Assembly (NCBI GenBank): GCA_027924585.1
Contig: BSBM01000092.1
Span: 8,488,001 to 8,552,000 of the forward strand
Reading direction: 5' to 3'
Source: Larix kaempferi
Taxonomy: Eukaryota; Streptophyta; Pinopsida; Pinales; Pinaceae
DNA: 64,000 nucleotides
In this document: positions 46,683 to 57,892 of the stretch, piece by piece
How positions within the stretch are numbered: the first letter of the stretch is position 1
How the letters are laid out: every line of letters starts with the position of its first letter
Made by a program: the position numbers and the translations under genes
The notes under the pieces: model-generated
The model's input: only the letters and a program-made list of their open reading frames with translations
Databases searched by the model: none
Told to the model about the DNA's origin: nothing

Positions 46683-47081
46683 CTGCATCAAATCAAAGGA
46701 GAAAACTATATTGGTGGTATCTACTATATTCCACCAAAGTCGCCAAGAACATGTCACCAGCCTATTCCTTTTTAAGTTTTCGATATCATACCATTCAATG
46801 GGGCAGACCACAACTAGAAGAGAAACTTGGTATACGCCTTGAAACTCTATCAACCTCTCCAATGAACCAATGCCCCAATTGGAATATAGCACTATTTTTG
46901 CTATTGATGCCATTTTGTATTTAATATCATACAGTGGAGATGACAGGTATCACAGTTGGTGGGCTACCCCTTACAGGCCCTTTAATTATATTGTAAAATA
47001 GCTATATACTTATTGTATATTTTTTTATATTAATGAAAACTCGTTCAGTAAAAATATAAATATAAAATATACAAATCTTAC

Positions 47082-47149
47082 CTAAGACATCCTTCAAAGA
47101 ATTTTGCAGTCTTTGTGCCCTTTGATTTAAGTTTAGGATTTATTATTAT
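47082..47149 (-). CDS. PDF1A: Peptide deformylase 1A, duplicated exon, copy 2 (upstream)
   Basis: Same 68-bp exon as at 46615-46682 with Ala in place of Val (GTKTAKFFEGCL). Acceptor GATGCAG at 47150-47156 and donor GTAAGA at 47076-47081 on the minus strand. It follows the phase-0 exon 47312-47401 across a 162-bp intron, so it joins in frame: ...HPFDLL then IIINPK. It matches the plant PDF1A order recalled for Arabidopsis, where IIVLED...KEE..AQER..FDL precedes NP.L...FFEGCLS. The next exon (VDGFRA-type, then HExxH) is not seen before the hAT and copia insertions. Confidence 0.82.
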
Positions 47150-47311
47150 CTGCATCAAATCAAAGGAGAAAACTATAAAAATGTCACAGGAATTTCTCTA
47201 TGTTCTGTAGACTATAAACTGGCCCTAATTTCAGAGAATTTGATGTACACTCAATCATACAAATGAATTTTCAGATTTGTTGAACTCTAGGGAAATATGA
47301 ATTAAACATAC

Positions 47312-47401
47312 CAAAAGATCAAATGGATGGCGTTCCTGAGCTTCAATTTCCTCCTTTAGTGTAAACCTGATATATTCTTCCTTGTCTTCTAAAACAATTA
47401 T
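47312..47401 (-). CDS. PDF1A: Peptide deformylase 1A, exon with the IIVLED...AQER block
   Basis: Exactly 30 codons in phase 0 between acceptor GAATTGCAG and donor GTATGT on the minus strand. The peptide starts [13 protein letters not shown] and ends [10 protein letters not shown], the block that follows GxGLAAPQIG in plant PDF1A. The enzyme removes the formyl group from the first Met of proteins made in mitochondria and plastids and is nuclear-encoded (family knowledge). The preceding exon with motif 1 (GLAAPQ) is not found within the window, so either the upstream intron is very long or this is a gene fragment. No stop or shift is seen in the visible exons. Confidence 0.85.
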
Positions 47402-47936
47402 CTGCAATTCCTCATTATTGAAAGAAAGTTTAATCAAAAGACCAGTAGAAAAGGATGCATTTATTAATTTCATTTACAATGCAATCAAGAATAAATAAGT
47501 TTGGAACTTCAACAAGATCCTCCTCTTTCCCATTTCAGAGATCATTAAGTGCAACTGATAGGATATAGGCAATGTTTTATGTTGAATTCCTTTTAGCGCA
47601 AACAAAACAGAAGTGCAGCATCCCGATGGTATGACAATGAAAACATTAAAATATTAATGATGATAAATTTTATCCTAAACCAAGAGCTCTGAAACAAAAC
47701 GGATAGACAACACCAACAGAAAGAAAATATTCAACTAAAAGAAGCAATTTTTAAAACTATATTTCTACCAGATCCATGTTATATGAGGAAGTCAATAATC
47801 AGTTCTACTTCATAGGATCTAGGTATCTAAGAGATAATGCTCTCCATTTGCATTACATCTAAATGTCAGCCTGTACTCTAGCTCCACAAACCCACAATTC
47901 TTAATCAAAAGACACCTTTAGCTAATTCTATTTTAG
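47402..47936 (-). other. PDF1A intron, near part
   Basis: The branch and pyrimidine region of the acceptor is at 47402-47440; the rest is AT-rich with no gene. It ends with the target site TATTTTAG of the hAT at 47937. Confidence 0.55.
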
Positions 47937-49164
47937 CTAAGTCACCTGACACGAGGACACTGGATACGGAGGACAAGGGAATACGAGTGTCCGACACTGA
48001 CACGGCAACGCCCAGAATTAGGACATGTATGTATGTATTCAATATTCAATAGAAATTACAATAAATACACATTACACATTCACAAATCACAATGCATATG
48101 TCAATGATATTGATAGACCTAACTGAAACCCCCATTAGCGGAAAGGGATAGGCCTCATTCCACTATTGAAACAAGGGAAAAAGGCTGGTGCTTGGCTTCC
48201 CCCGCCCCCACTATTGGATGCCCACAAGAGGCATCCAATAGGACTATTGAAAGCCAACCAAAACAGGACTATAGGACTATTGAAAGCCAACCAAAATAGG
48301 ACTATTTCTATTTGATTAGATTACATGGATGGGGGGCCACACCCTATTATTATCTTTTTCCCAATACTAAACACCCTTTATATTTTAGATTATACCACTC
48401 ACACTGATGATGCCACTTAAAGATTGAATGTCATGGGTAGGAATAGAAATAAGGGGTAACCTCCCCTTGTGATGTTATTTGTGGAATATGTCCCCACAAA
48501 ATACTTATTAGCATGCTCACTGACTTGATTTGAGAGGCTAAGAGCCAAACAATGTAATATCTAAATGTACATGGAAGAATAATAAAAATACATCACAATT
48601 AAGAACCAAGCAAGGTAATATGTAAATGTATATGGAAGAATAATAAAAACACATCACAAACTGCAGACAGAGAAGGATGACAAACATGGGGGGCTATAAT
48701 TCCATCGGTGCAGTGGGTTCTCACAGACTCATAAAATTTCTCATTAAGTCATCAAAATCAAAATGTTCTATTACATAGATGTCAAGACTCAAAATCATAT
48801 TTCTCATTAAGTCATCAAAATCAAAATGTATTACATAGATGTCGGAATGCCACTGGAAAATACAAAAAGGAGTAGATCAAGATGGAAAACCTTCTAATCC
48901 TCTTCACGTGCAAAAGAAACCCCTCTTACAGCTCAAGCCTCACTAAAAAATGTGAATGAAGAGGGTAAAATTGTTTTTTTACAGTTTTTTTGGGTTAGAA
49001 GTGTCCTGTTTGTGGGACATGGTGTCCTGTTTTGGGGACACATCCTGACATCGTGTCGGACAGGTTTTTTGGACGTGTCCTATTTTAGGAAACATCCAAA
49101 ACACATGTCCGACACGATGACACGGAAACACGGTGGCCTATATGGACGTGTCCCGATATCATAG
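47937..49164. mobile_element. Non-autonomous hAT element in the PDF1A intron
   Basis: 1228 bp, with identical 8-bp duplicates TATTTTAG (47929-47936, 49165-49172). The left end CTAAGTCACCTGACACG shares its first bases with the hATs at 31564 and 63621. The right end, read inward, is CTATGATATCGGGACACG, so the inverted repeat is imperfect. Both ends are rich in GTGTCCGACAC-type palindromes. No transposase; the interior is AT-rich with two short direct repeats (GTAATATCTAAATGTAC and relatives near 48560 and 48620; TCTCATTAAGTCATCAAAATC near 48740 and 48802). Confidence 0.88.
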
Positions 49165-49172
49165 TATTTTAG

Positions 49173-50462
49173 AGACCATTTGCATAAATTACTATCTCAA
49201 TAGTTATATCTTTTTCATTCTATGACCTTGAACCATAGAATAGTCTTGCAACTTCCTGCTGCATTGCTTTTGGACGTAAGGTCTGGCTTAATATCCAACA
49301 CAATAGACTTAGCATTCAGATTTTGTGCTTCTTTGAAGCAGTAACATTTTCTACTCTTCATCTTGTTCCCCTTTTTATGAAAGTGAATACACTGTCTTTC
49401 TGACCAACACAACAGAGCTGGTTGGTGAAGTGAGCTCAATGTTCATAGATGAAATTCAAGGTGATGTCATAGTGATTATACACAAATGAGATTGAACGTT
49501 TATTCTCTTTCAAACAGTTCCTTCTTATGAGAAGCAGATGAATGAGGGTTATCTAAGATCTTGATTTCTATCTCTGTATCCCTTTCTGGTCATTCAAAAA
49601 GATCATCTTCTTAACTTCATAACAACCAAAAAGTGGTAAGCACTATTTCCAAACCAATACAAATAGATCTAGAACAGCAATATCAAGAAACCCCAGATAG
49701 CATTGATGAAAGAACCAAACACAAAGATAAACACAATGACAAAATATGATATTACGAAAATACCCAAGTGAATTTTACACTAGAGCTCACCTCCTCCTAT
49801 AGGGTTACACAACGGGCTAGTCTTTTCCACTTATGAATCTGGGATAGACCGCTTTACACAAAAAGTGAATAAGGGCATAAATTAAACTATAACCTAAAGT
49901 CATAAAGTGACTTACTACAAAACTCTGTTGCAGGAAACGCCTGCTAAAGGGTTGTACTAGTACCAGAAACGCGTGGAAATGCGGAAACAGGTACGAAGCG
50001 GCTTGGAAACGCCGCCAGCCGTACCATACAATGTTCCTCGATTTGAAAATGCTGTACGGTACAGTCGGCAGGGTTTTCATACTATTTCAAGTGAATTTTG
50101 CCACATTTCTAATGAGTTTTAGCTGAGATGTGGGGTTGCAAATGCTAATGTGAGGGCTATTCACCTTGTAATTAATGGTAATGTTAAATTCTTAAAGTAA
50201 GAGAATGGAAAGGAAAGATAAAGGAGAATGGGAAGGTAAGAGAAAGGAGAATGTCACTTTTACTCATTACGATTAATTTGTAACATTACCATTAATTGTT
50301 TCAGCATGTTTGAGAGTGGTTCTTGTTAAATTTAGGGTTAGGTTGGGGTTTGAAGTAGAAAAATCAAATTTTATATACTTTAATGCAAAAATTAAATTTC
50401 TAACATAGTATTAGAAACAGTTGTAACTAGGCAAGCTAAATTCAAAACATATTTTTCATCTC
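49173..50462. other. Unassigned sequence right of the PDF1A exons
   Basis: Most likely PDF1A intron or intergenic DNA. An exon-like minus-strand segment at about 49213-49400 (acceptor TTGGTCAG, donor GTCATA, peptide KCYCFKEAQNLNAKSIV and on) has no PDF similarity and is unproven. At 49930-50070 the phrase GGAAACGC or GAAACGCG recurs four times beside GTACGGTAC, like the edge of an old DNA transposon. 50110-50476 may be a decayed copia-like LTR on the minus strand. Confidence 0.3.
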
Positions 50463-50508
50463 TTTCAACTTTAACACTCCCAAGGAGGTCCCTGTGTTAA
50501 AGTTGAAA
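50463..50508. repeat. Perfect 15-bp inverted repeat between two copia-like LTR ends
   Basis: TTTCAACTTTAACAC (50463-50477) and GTGTTAAAGTTGAAA (50494-50508) with a 16-base spacer TCCCAAGGAGGTCCCT. The left arm plus CTCCC looks like a minus-strand LTR start with its polypurine tract; the right arm is the inner end of the copia F LTR. Confidence 0.7.
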
Positions 50509-51736
50509 TCTTCGGTAACATGTAATCAGCAGCAGTAGTATAACTAAATTAAACAAGGTTCTAACAGCAGTAACATATCTAATTCACAGTAAAAAATAAC
50601 AAGTCTGATTACTTACCTGGAGTGAGGAGACCTTCCTTAAACTCAGAATTTTTTACTTTCAGAACAGACTGTGCCTCTCAGAGGCAAGTCAATCTATTGG
50701 AACAATCTGACCCTTACTTGAGAGTTAGTACAAACCTGAGAGAGAGAGATGATGTGTTGTAGGATAAGGAATGGCTTAGGACAGTCAACAGGTACCCAGC
50801 AGTTGAATAGCAGCCTCAATACAACAGTAAACTTAAAACCCAAACAATCCTTCAACAAAGTAACTGGCAGTCACCAACAGACCTCAAATCACAGTGGATA
50901 TGAATCAAACAAAATCCCAACAGGTAGTGACCTTCAGAAGTTACATGTGGCAATCATAAACATAGTGGATCTAAACCAAAGCAAGCATTAACACAGTGGA
51001 TCTGATCGAAACCAAGCTCAACACTGTAGATCTGGGCTCAAACAATCTGCGATCTCCACAAGCAACCCTAAGTACAACAGATCTGACCCAGGCAGGGTTT
51101 CAACAGGCAGTAGACTTTTCAAATAATAAAATTCAGCCCACAAACAGTCCTCAAAAGATGGAAGTCTCCATAAAACACAACAGGCAGCAGTAGATTAGCC
51201 CACAAGAAGTAACAGTCTTCTCAAAGGGAAACAGGCTGACCACATATCAAACCACAAGAAGTAACAGTCTCCACATCAGCCTTGTGCAAGTAGAGATAGG
51301 TCACGGCCTCCCTCAAATAGGGCAGCAACATCCCTAAACGACCTGCGACCAGCTCTATCAGTCCATAGATAAGGTGTGGCCTGCTCTATCAGTGCATAGA
51401 AAGGGTGCGGCCTGCTCCAGGATAGCCAACAGGGAGCCCTAGGGCTGTGGCCAACTTCAAAACAGTCCACTTTGGTGAGCAGACCCTATCACAAGGCAAG
51501 CGGCCTAACAATAGAGCATGCAGCTCACCCTCAAACAGTTCACAAGCATCTAGATAAAGGCATAAGGATCACGGATCAGATATTAACATGAGCAGAAAGC
51601 TTCAGCATGAAAATGGCAACAGATCAAACAGCCCTAGCAGCAGCAAAAATTCCTTGATGTCATCCTTAGAAACAATGACAAAAAATCAGAGCTAAGATGT
51701 GATGTAATGATGATCACAAATGAGGAAATTAGACTT

Positions 51737-51747
51737 CATTATATAGG
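51737..51747 (-). promoter_or_regulatory. TATA box of the copia F LTR
   Basis: The minus strand reads CCTATATAATG. Confidence 0.5.
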
Positions 51748-52334
51748 TGCTTAGTGGCTTCTAGAAAGGGTCACACTTTATAATTCTTTAATGACTTAGG
51801 GTTTCATAAAATAAGGTTAAGACACCAAACATAAGGGTCACCACTTAAAAAATATAAAATATAATTAAGGTGTCTTTTAGTGGTGGGTATTAGGGTCATA
51901 GCAAGGGGTCTTGGGAGTTAGGAACCACAATAAAAGAAGGGCGCTAGATCAAGGACCAAACAAGTGGTACATGTCAAACCATGAATCAAGGAATGGTACA
52001 TGACTCTTTAACCATATAACCAAAGGTGTACCAATAAGGTGGGTAAACAACCCTTTTACCCATAAGATCAATAAAAACAAAGTGGTAAGAATCAAGGCAA
52101 CTCAAGGTGGGTAGACAACCCTTCTAACCACAAGACAAGGTGGTAAACCTTCTAAGCATAAGACCAAGAATAACAAGAGTGGAAGACCAAGGGTATACAA
52201 ACAAGGTGGGGGTTACAATCATCCATCTCTCTCTCAAATGTACAAGTGTTCCATACACTAACTAAAAGTTCATCATCATTGTATAAGGAATGTCCACATT
52301 GGATGATGTAATCATGTGGTCCTCCTGACTGCAC

Positions 52335-55300
52335 TGTTATCACACAACTTGTAGTTGCCCCTAGAGGTATCCCATCCGGGACGGTAGAGGAGCTAGGCAA
52401 CTAAAGAGGTGACCCAAGAGATGCCACGGTTCCCAATGCAGGTGGGAGTCACGTCAAGCGAGGCACTCTTCGCTTTAGGTCAAGGTATAACTAGACCAAG
52501 GGGGAGACCCTATACCCCAATCACAGTTGATTGGACCCAAACCAAGGTTTCCTAGGGTAGGTAAGTAATAAGTTACGGAAACCAATGCAAGGCTAAGTGG
52601 ACCTAAGGGTTAAGGTATGGTTGAGGGAGTTGTAAAAGATTATTAATGTTTCAACCTATGTATGGTTTAGGCCACATGATGGGGTATGATGACGAAGTAT
52701 AGTACCATGTGTTTACACAAGTGGGTCTAGTTTTCTTGGGAAGTGTGAAATGATTCTAGGTAGGCCAACAAGGTGAAGTTAGGTGTGAGGTAGATACTAT
52801 AGGTTAGATGTAGGCTAGATCTATGAGTTCAAGTTGATTTTAAGGATACCCATGTACTAGATCTAGGATTTGACACCAATCCCAAGGAGTGCGACTTGCT
52901 TGGTGATGGACTAGTGCCTTGTTAAGTGGGCTAATGGGGTCAAAAAGTATATCAAATTGTAGATTGGGACACCTAGAAGCCAAGTCAAATGGGTTGAATG
53001 AGATCCAATGGTTGGATCTTATTAGATCTAGGTTTTTAAGTGATGACCAAAAGTGGACCACAATCCCTTAAAACAAGGAATGCAATCCCCAAGGCGGATC
53101 TTGACGAAAGGACAGTATAGACCTAGGTTTCAAGGCATGGGCATTCCAAATCCACGAAAATCTCCAACACCCACTTCCTAGAAGTGGACCAACTCAAAAA
53201 ATCAAGGGGGTGCGATTTGCTCAAGGAAGGTCCAAAAGTGGTTTTTGGTGGACCAAATCAAGTCCAATGGCCACCAAAATGTAGATCCGGGATGCTAGTA
53301 CCCCGATCTATGCATGTTCAAAGTTTCAAGTGAATCCAAGGGCTAGATCTTAGTAGATCTAAGTTTTAAGATGCCAAGAAGGTCAAAAGGGGGTTTCAAC
53401 CCCTTAAAACATGGAGAGATGTCCACAAGGTAGTTTTCACCAAAGTAAAGATATGGGTATAGGTTATCAAGTGTCTAGATTTCAAATCAAGTGGGATCTC
53501 ACCTACCCATGTGCTAGATCTAACCCAACAAGCTTCTCTTAGGAAAATCGATTTAGGTTCAAGAAGGCTTTTTGCATTGAAAAGTGTGTCAATTTTTAGC
53601 CAATCACCACCAAACTATAGATCCAACTAGGGGTGGATCCTATAGAGGTGGGTTTTTAATATCTTTTCAATTGCAAGGCTAGATCTAAGTAGATCTAAAA
53701 AATTACCAAAATTGGGGTTTTGATTTAATTAGGGTTTTATGACCAATGAAGATAGAATGGATGAAAGAGGCACATACCTTGTAGATCTTACCTCAATTGT
53801 TTGTGGCCACCTTGCAAGTTGATAGCATTCTCCTATGTGTATATTCAAGAGTGAGATCCAAGTGCTCCAACCAAATCGCCCTTCTCCAAGATAGCCAAAT
53901 CGTCCTCCTCCTACAAGACAAGATCAAAGAAACAAGTCAAGCAAGATGATTATGAAAATGGTAGAAAGATGTAATAGAAAGCATCAACTATGTCACGAAG
54001 ATACAATAATGATACTCCCTGTCACAAGATCAACCCAAGAGAGAATATGTGGATCCCTCCAACAATAACCCTCATGAAGTCGCCCTCCTCTCTCCAATTC
54101 GACTTTCCTGTCAAAAGGTTAGCAAAAGCACCAAAATCCACAATGATACATAGAAGAGATACTGTATATTCAATATGCAAGAGAATCCACAATGCAAGAG
54201 AGATATGCTCCACAAAAAATCTTCTATTCCAATATTCCAGAGCTCCAAAGGTGAGCTTTACAATGGGGGGTCTCCTCCTTATATAGGATAATAAAGACCA
54301 AAACCCTATACCACTCTACAATACTACATCAAATGAGTGGTTGAGATTATAAGATCTCATCATACAATCAATGGCTAGGATGAACCATAACATAATATCA
54401 CTTGGATCACCCAATATAACAAAAGCGCCCTCACTAAATGGTACAATGGAGGGTGACGTCATCCCACTAGAAGGGTAAAAAGTACAATGATCCACCTCAT
54501 GATGACTAGGACATGATAAAATAAGCACATGGTGGGGCTAGGAGGCATTAATCCTTACTAGCTCATCCCCAAGGCACAATAAAATAATAAAGTATGTCCA
54601 ATATAATATAAATGATCAAAACTGTCCTCAGAATCCATGACAGTCAAGCAGTAAATGTCCTCCTGTGATCAATCCGGGCATACCCACATGGTGAAAACTG
54701 ACTGGAAGATAGTGATGCCACCCTGGAAGACCTCTGTGAAGACCAAATGCCAAAACCTTGCCTCAATTGCCCAAATCGACTTCCTCAGTGACCACTTTAT
54801 CCCATTTTTTAACTGCCTTGGGAACTGTGAAAGTGCCAAAACTGCCTCCTAGGGTGCTAGCGCTGTCCATCTGAGCCCACCAAGCTCTCCGGAAGGGGGG
54901 GTAAATGGTAATAACAAGTGGCTGGACCACCCCCTCCATCATCAGCGCCCTAGGTGAACTGGCCTCTCGGGGCCCCTGCTGCTCAGGCTGGGAAATCAGC
55001 TCCCAATCTGGTCAACAAGTGTAAAACTGCATCAATCACTGTCAGAAGTGCCCGGAACTGAAAGATAAGTGTCTCAATGGATCCAGAAGACCCAAATCCA
55101 CTAGGAATGAGTACTCATACACCCTGGGTTGCCCTAATGGGCCTACTGTAGGGTCCACCATATATGGACAATGTATAATCTGCTGATCTGAAGTAATAAT
55201 AAACCTGCTGAACTGGATCAAACATCATCTGCATCATATGTCCATCATATGATATCATCATCAAACATGTGGGCCCATAAATCATAATCAATAATCATCC

Positions 55301-56807
55301 ATACATGGTCCACATCATCACGGATCCCAAGAATATATAATCAAGGATAAATCACATCAGTAGACTAAGACAATGCTTCTCTAATCATTCCCACAGCTAA
55401 GCTCAAAGTATAAATTCCATTTAGTGGCATTAATCAAGTTAACATATTCCGTTGTTATATAAAATTATTTGCACAATAGTTCAAATGACAAACTCACCCA
55501 TTGGACATGGTCAAACTGCTAGTGAAGGATGAAGGCTAGGAGCAAGGTTGGGCCAAGGGTTTGACTAGTCTAACTTAACTCAAAAATACTTTGGACTGGG
55601 AGAAGGGGGAAGCTACAAACTCTGTGCTGGACAAAAAGAACACGGGGGATGGCTGTGTCTCACAAATGGATAAGTTGTTTAGAGAGTGCTTATTCAACTT
55701 AGGCATCATGTCTACATCAAGTTGATCCAGGTTCATTAGGATCATTCAATTTTATTCCATGGCCTTTTTGGCCTACATAACCCTTCGGATTTCAGATGTG
55801 CTGAGAAGCACAACTAGTTGCAGCTTGCATCCAGGGCATGTTTTTCACATATTTATAAGGTCAGCAATTGTTTAGATATAACTTTTAAGAACCATTGCTT
55901 TTTGGACCTTTCTTATACTCTTCGAGGAGTATTTTTAGCTTTTCATTGCTCTTGCCCTTTTTTTTGTTTCCATGGGCGAATTTTTTTAGTTTCCATAGGT
56001 AGAACATGAGCTTTCAGTTTTAGCCAACAACATCTCAAGTGACTAGGGGGAGTTCGAGCCAATGCCAAACATCGGGACAACCGACCAGAATGATTTAGGC
56101 CTACAATCCAACTCACCAAAGGTAAGTTCTGTCACCAACTCAGAGCCGAGACACTGAATAAACAGGGATGCGGTCCAAACACAGAGGTAGAAAAATGGGG
56201 AAGTCCTCGGTATCAGAAAGTCAAATGAGACAAGTCAGGGCTTAAAGTCAAATAGGAAGGTCATGTATGGATGGAGACAAGTGAATATGGAGCCTACACT
56301 AGCAGACAACTGGTGTCGGGAAAGACCATATCTATGTAAGGTGAAAAACCAGTAAGTTTGTTAAATGACCTACATGTGCAAGCAATTGTCCATTTTATGA
56401 TTTACAGTTCATTTTAAATAATTTGCCACATCAGGAATAATATACCAAGCACATGCTATGATCATGACTAAATCAACAAGATAATAATCCACAGTCGGTG
56501 AGAACATATCCATAGATCATACAACATCATCATAATAATAATCATCTAGTATCATCTGAAACACTGCTGTAATACATCTCTAGGCACTGAACTGAAACTG
56601 TAATGGGATAAGTGGTCACATCAGTCATCAAATCTGAACTCTCAAGGCTCAGCCTTGACACAAGGTCATACATAAATCTGAATAATGCACTGCTCTGATC
56701 ATGAGTGATCCAAAATATATAGCCATGCTCTGGAATAATGGAAGCTCTAGAATGTGCAGATATCTGTTGTACAAGAATAGTAGCCCTGCTACTATGGTGT
56801 GATAACA
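52335..56807 (-). repeat. Solo LTR C, gypsy (4.47 kb, minus), inside the copia F LTR
   Basis: Plus-strand edges TGTTATCACAC and GTGTGATAACA, with perfect duplicates TGCAC at 52330-52334 and 56808-56812. No interior. It is closely related to the G2 LTR, with the same order of unique phrases (GTGACCCAAGA, CTCACCTACCCA, ATCGGGACAACCGACCAGAA). TATATAAGG on the minus strand at 54277-54285. The part 52850-53720 consists of diverged tandem units with AGATCT and AAGGAGTGCGA-like phrases. Confidence 0.9.
54277..54285 (-). promoter_or_regulatory. TATA box of LTR C
   Basis: The minus strand reads TATATAAGG; same site as in the G2 LTR. Confidence 0.55.
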
Positions 56808-56921
56808 TGCACCTAAGGTCAAGTGCTAGTAACTTCATCAAGGAGTGGCCAGTCCCTTGATGAAACATCCTAGCTCAACCATCTCAAAGACCTAGGAGAG
56901 GAGGTCATCACACATCATCAT

Positions 56922-57262
56922 CTTGGTTAACTGGTCAAGATCCACTTGGTTAACCGACTAGGTATGTACCACAGGAACTACTTGGTCCTAGACCAAGAAT
57001 TTGTCGAGTCCCAGACCAGGATGTCTCTGTCTCAACCTGCAGGATCTGCTTGGTCCTCGTGACCAAGAAACTGTCTGGTCCCAGACCAGAATACCCTAGA
57101 GACGGATAGGGGCACTAGCCACATGCTCGGGACTTTTCCATGGCATCAACCTACTTGGTCCCTGACCAAGAACCCCAGGAGACTATTGGGGGCCCTAAGG
57201 TACCTTTTAGGGACTTACTCTTTCTGGTTAACCGACTAGGATCCCTAGTTAACTGACTAGGG
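56922..57262. repeat. GGTC-palindrome cluster in the copia F LTR (U3)
   Basis: Perfect short hairpins: CTTGGTC-CTA-GACCAAG (56981-56997), CTTGGTC-CTCGT-GACCAAG (57049-57067), CTGGTC-CCA-GACCAG (57075-57089), CTTGGTC-CCT-GACCAAG (57154-57170), a decayed copy near 57005-57018, and GGTTAACCGACTAGG-type units near 56947 and 57226-57262. Confidence 0.75.
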
Positions 57263-57388
57263 TACCATCCTCCCTGATAATGGGTCTCGCAACTGCATTA
57301 ACTTTAACACTCCCTCTCGGCAAGAGAGGCATTCTCAACAACACTAAGCTTGTCTCGGACGTATCCAGACTTTGTGAAGGACAAAGGC

Positions 57389-57862
57389 TTAATTCAACAC
57401 ATCAATAATCTGTTCTGCTGACAAAACATATCGAAATATCTGCACCATGTCCTTGACATGGTGATACTTCCTCTCGATGTGTCTCGAACTGTCATAGAAT
57501 ACAGGATTCTCTAAGAGCTTCAAACAACTCTGAATGTCAACAAGAAACTTGATCTTATAGATCCACTTGGAAGTTACAACTGACTTCCCTTGTTGTTTGA
57601 GAATCACTTTACACACATCATTATCTATTATCAATTGAATGTCTTCTATCATAGCATCTTTCCAAACCTGATGTTTGGCTACCTCCACATAAATGGATAA
57701 TCCCGAATCAGTGACATGGCTCACACTGTAGCACCCTTGAAGCCTCTCAATAAGATCAACTGAAGGCTTCTTGGCCTTCTCCCTCTGCTTCTTTGAACAA
57801 GATGTCTCATAGACTTCCATATCTGAGTCATTGGAAGACTCCCTGGAGTGATGGAAGATCAC
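57389..57862 (-). pseudogene. Copia F RT entry fused to RNase H end
   Basis: The frame shows the copia RT entry (EVAKHQVWKDAMIEDIQLI, then SKWIYKIK) and then jumps to the RNase H C-terminus (LLENPVFYDSSRHIERKYHHVKDMV). The RT catalytic region with YVDD and the first part of RNase H are gone, a deletion of several hundred codons that stayed in frame. RNase H would normally degrade the RNA strand during cDNA synthesis; this copy cannot work. Confidence 0.82.
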
Positions 57863-57892
57863 ATCTCTATTTTCCTTTTCTGCAATCCCACT

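Larger units (their letters stand above)
46297..47177. repeat. Tandem duplication (about 0.41-0.44 kb) carrying a PDF1A exon
   Basis: Copy 1 is 46297-46710 and copy 2 is 46738-47177, separated by 27 bases. Both run from ATTCCACCAAAGTCGCC to CAAAGGAGAAAACTATA and agree closely. Copy 2 has about 37 extra bases (TATTTAATATCATACAGTGG and on). Each copy contains one 68-bp PDF1A exon with its splice sites and about 300 bases of downstream intron. Confidence 0.9.
50495..57309 (-). repeat. LTR of copia F (3' LTR), interrupted by solo LTR C
   Basis: The minus-strand start is TGTTAAAGTTAATGC at 57309, after the polypurine tract, and the end is TTTCAACTTTAACA at 50495, giving about 2.34 kb without LTR C. 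The U3 part (56813-57309) holds a cluster of GGTC palindromes. The TATA box is at 51737-51747, and the transcribed part 50600-51650 is rich in CAACAG and GTGGATCTGA repeats. The second LTR is not in the window. The left boundary is inferred from the matching terminal inverted repeats. Confidence 0.6.

Noticed and set aside
46611-46913. 100-codon minus-strand frame over the tandem duplication
   Set aside because: Its C-terminal part is the PDF1A exon, but the rest reads through intron and splice sites; the exon model explains the sequence better.
49930-50070. Repeated GGAAACGC phrases next to GTACGGTAC
   Set aside because: Suggests an old DNA transposon edge, but no terminal repeat or target duplication was found.
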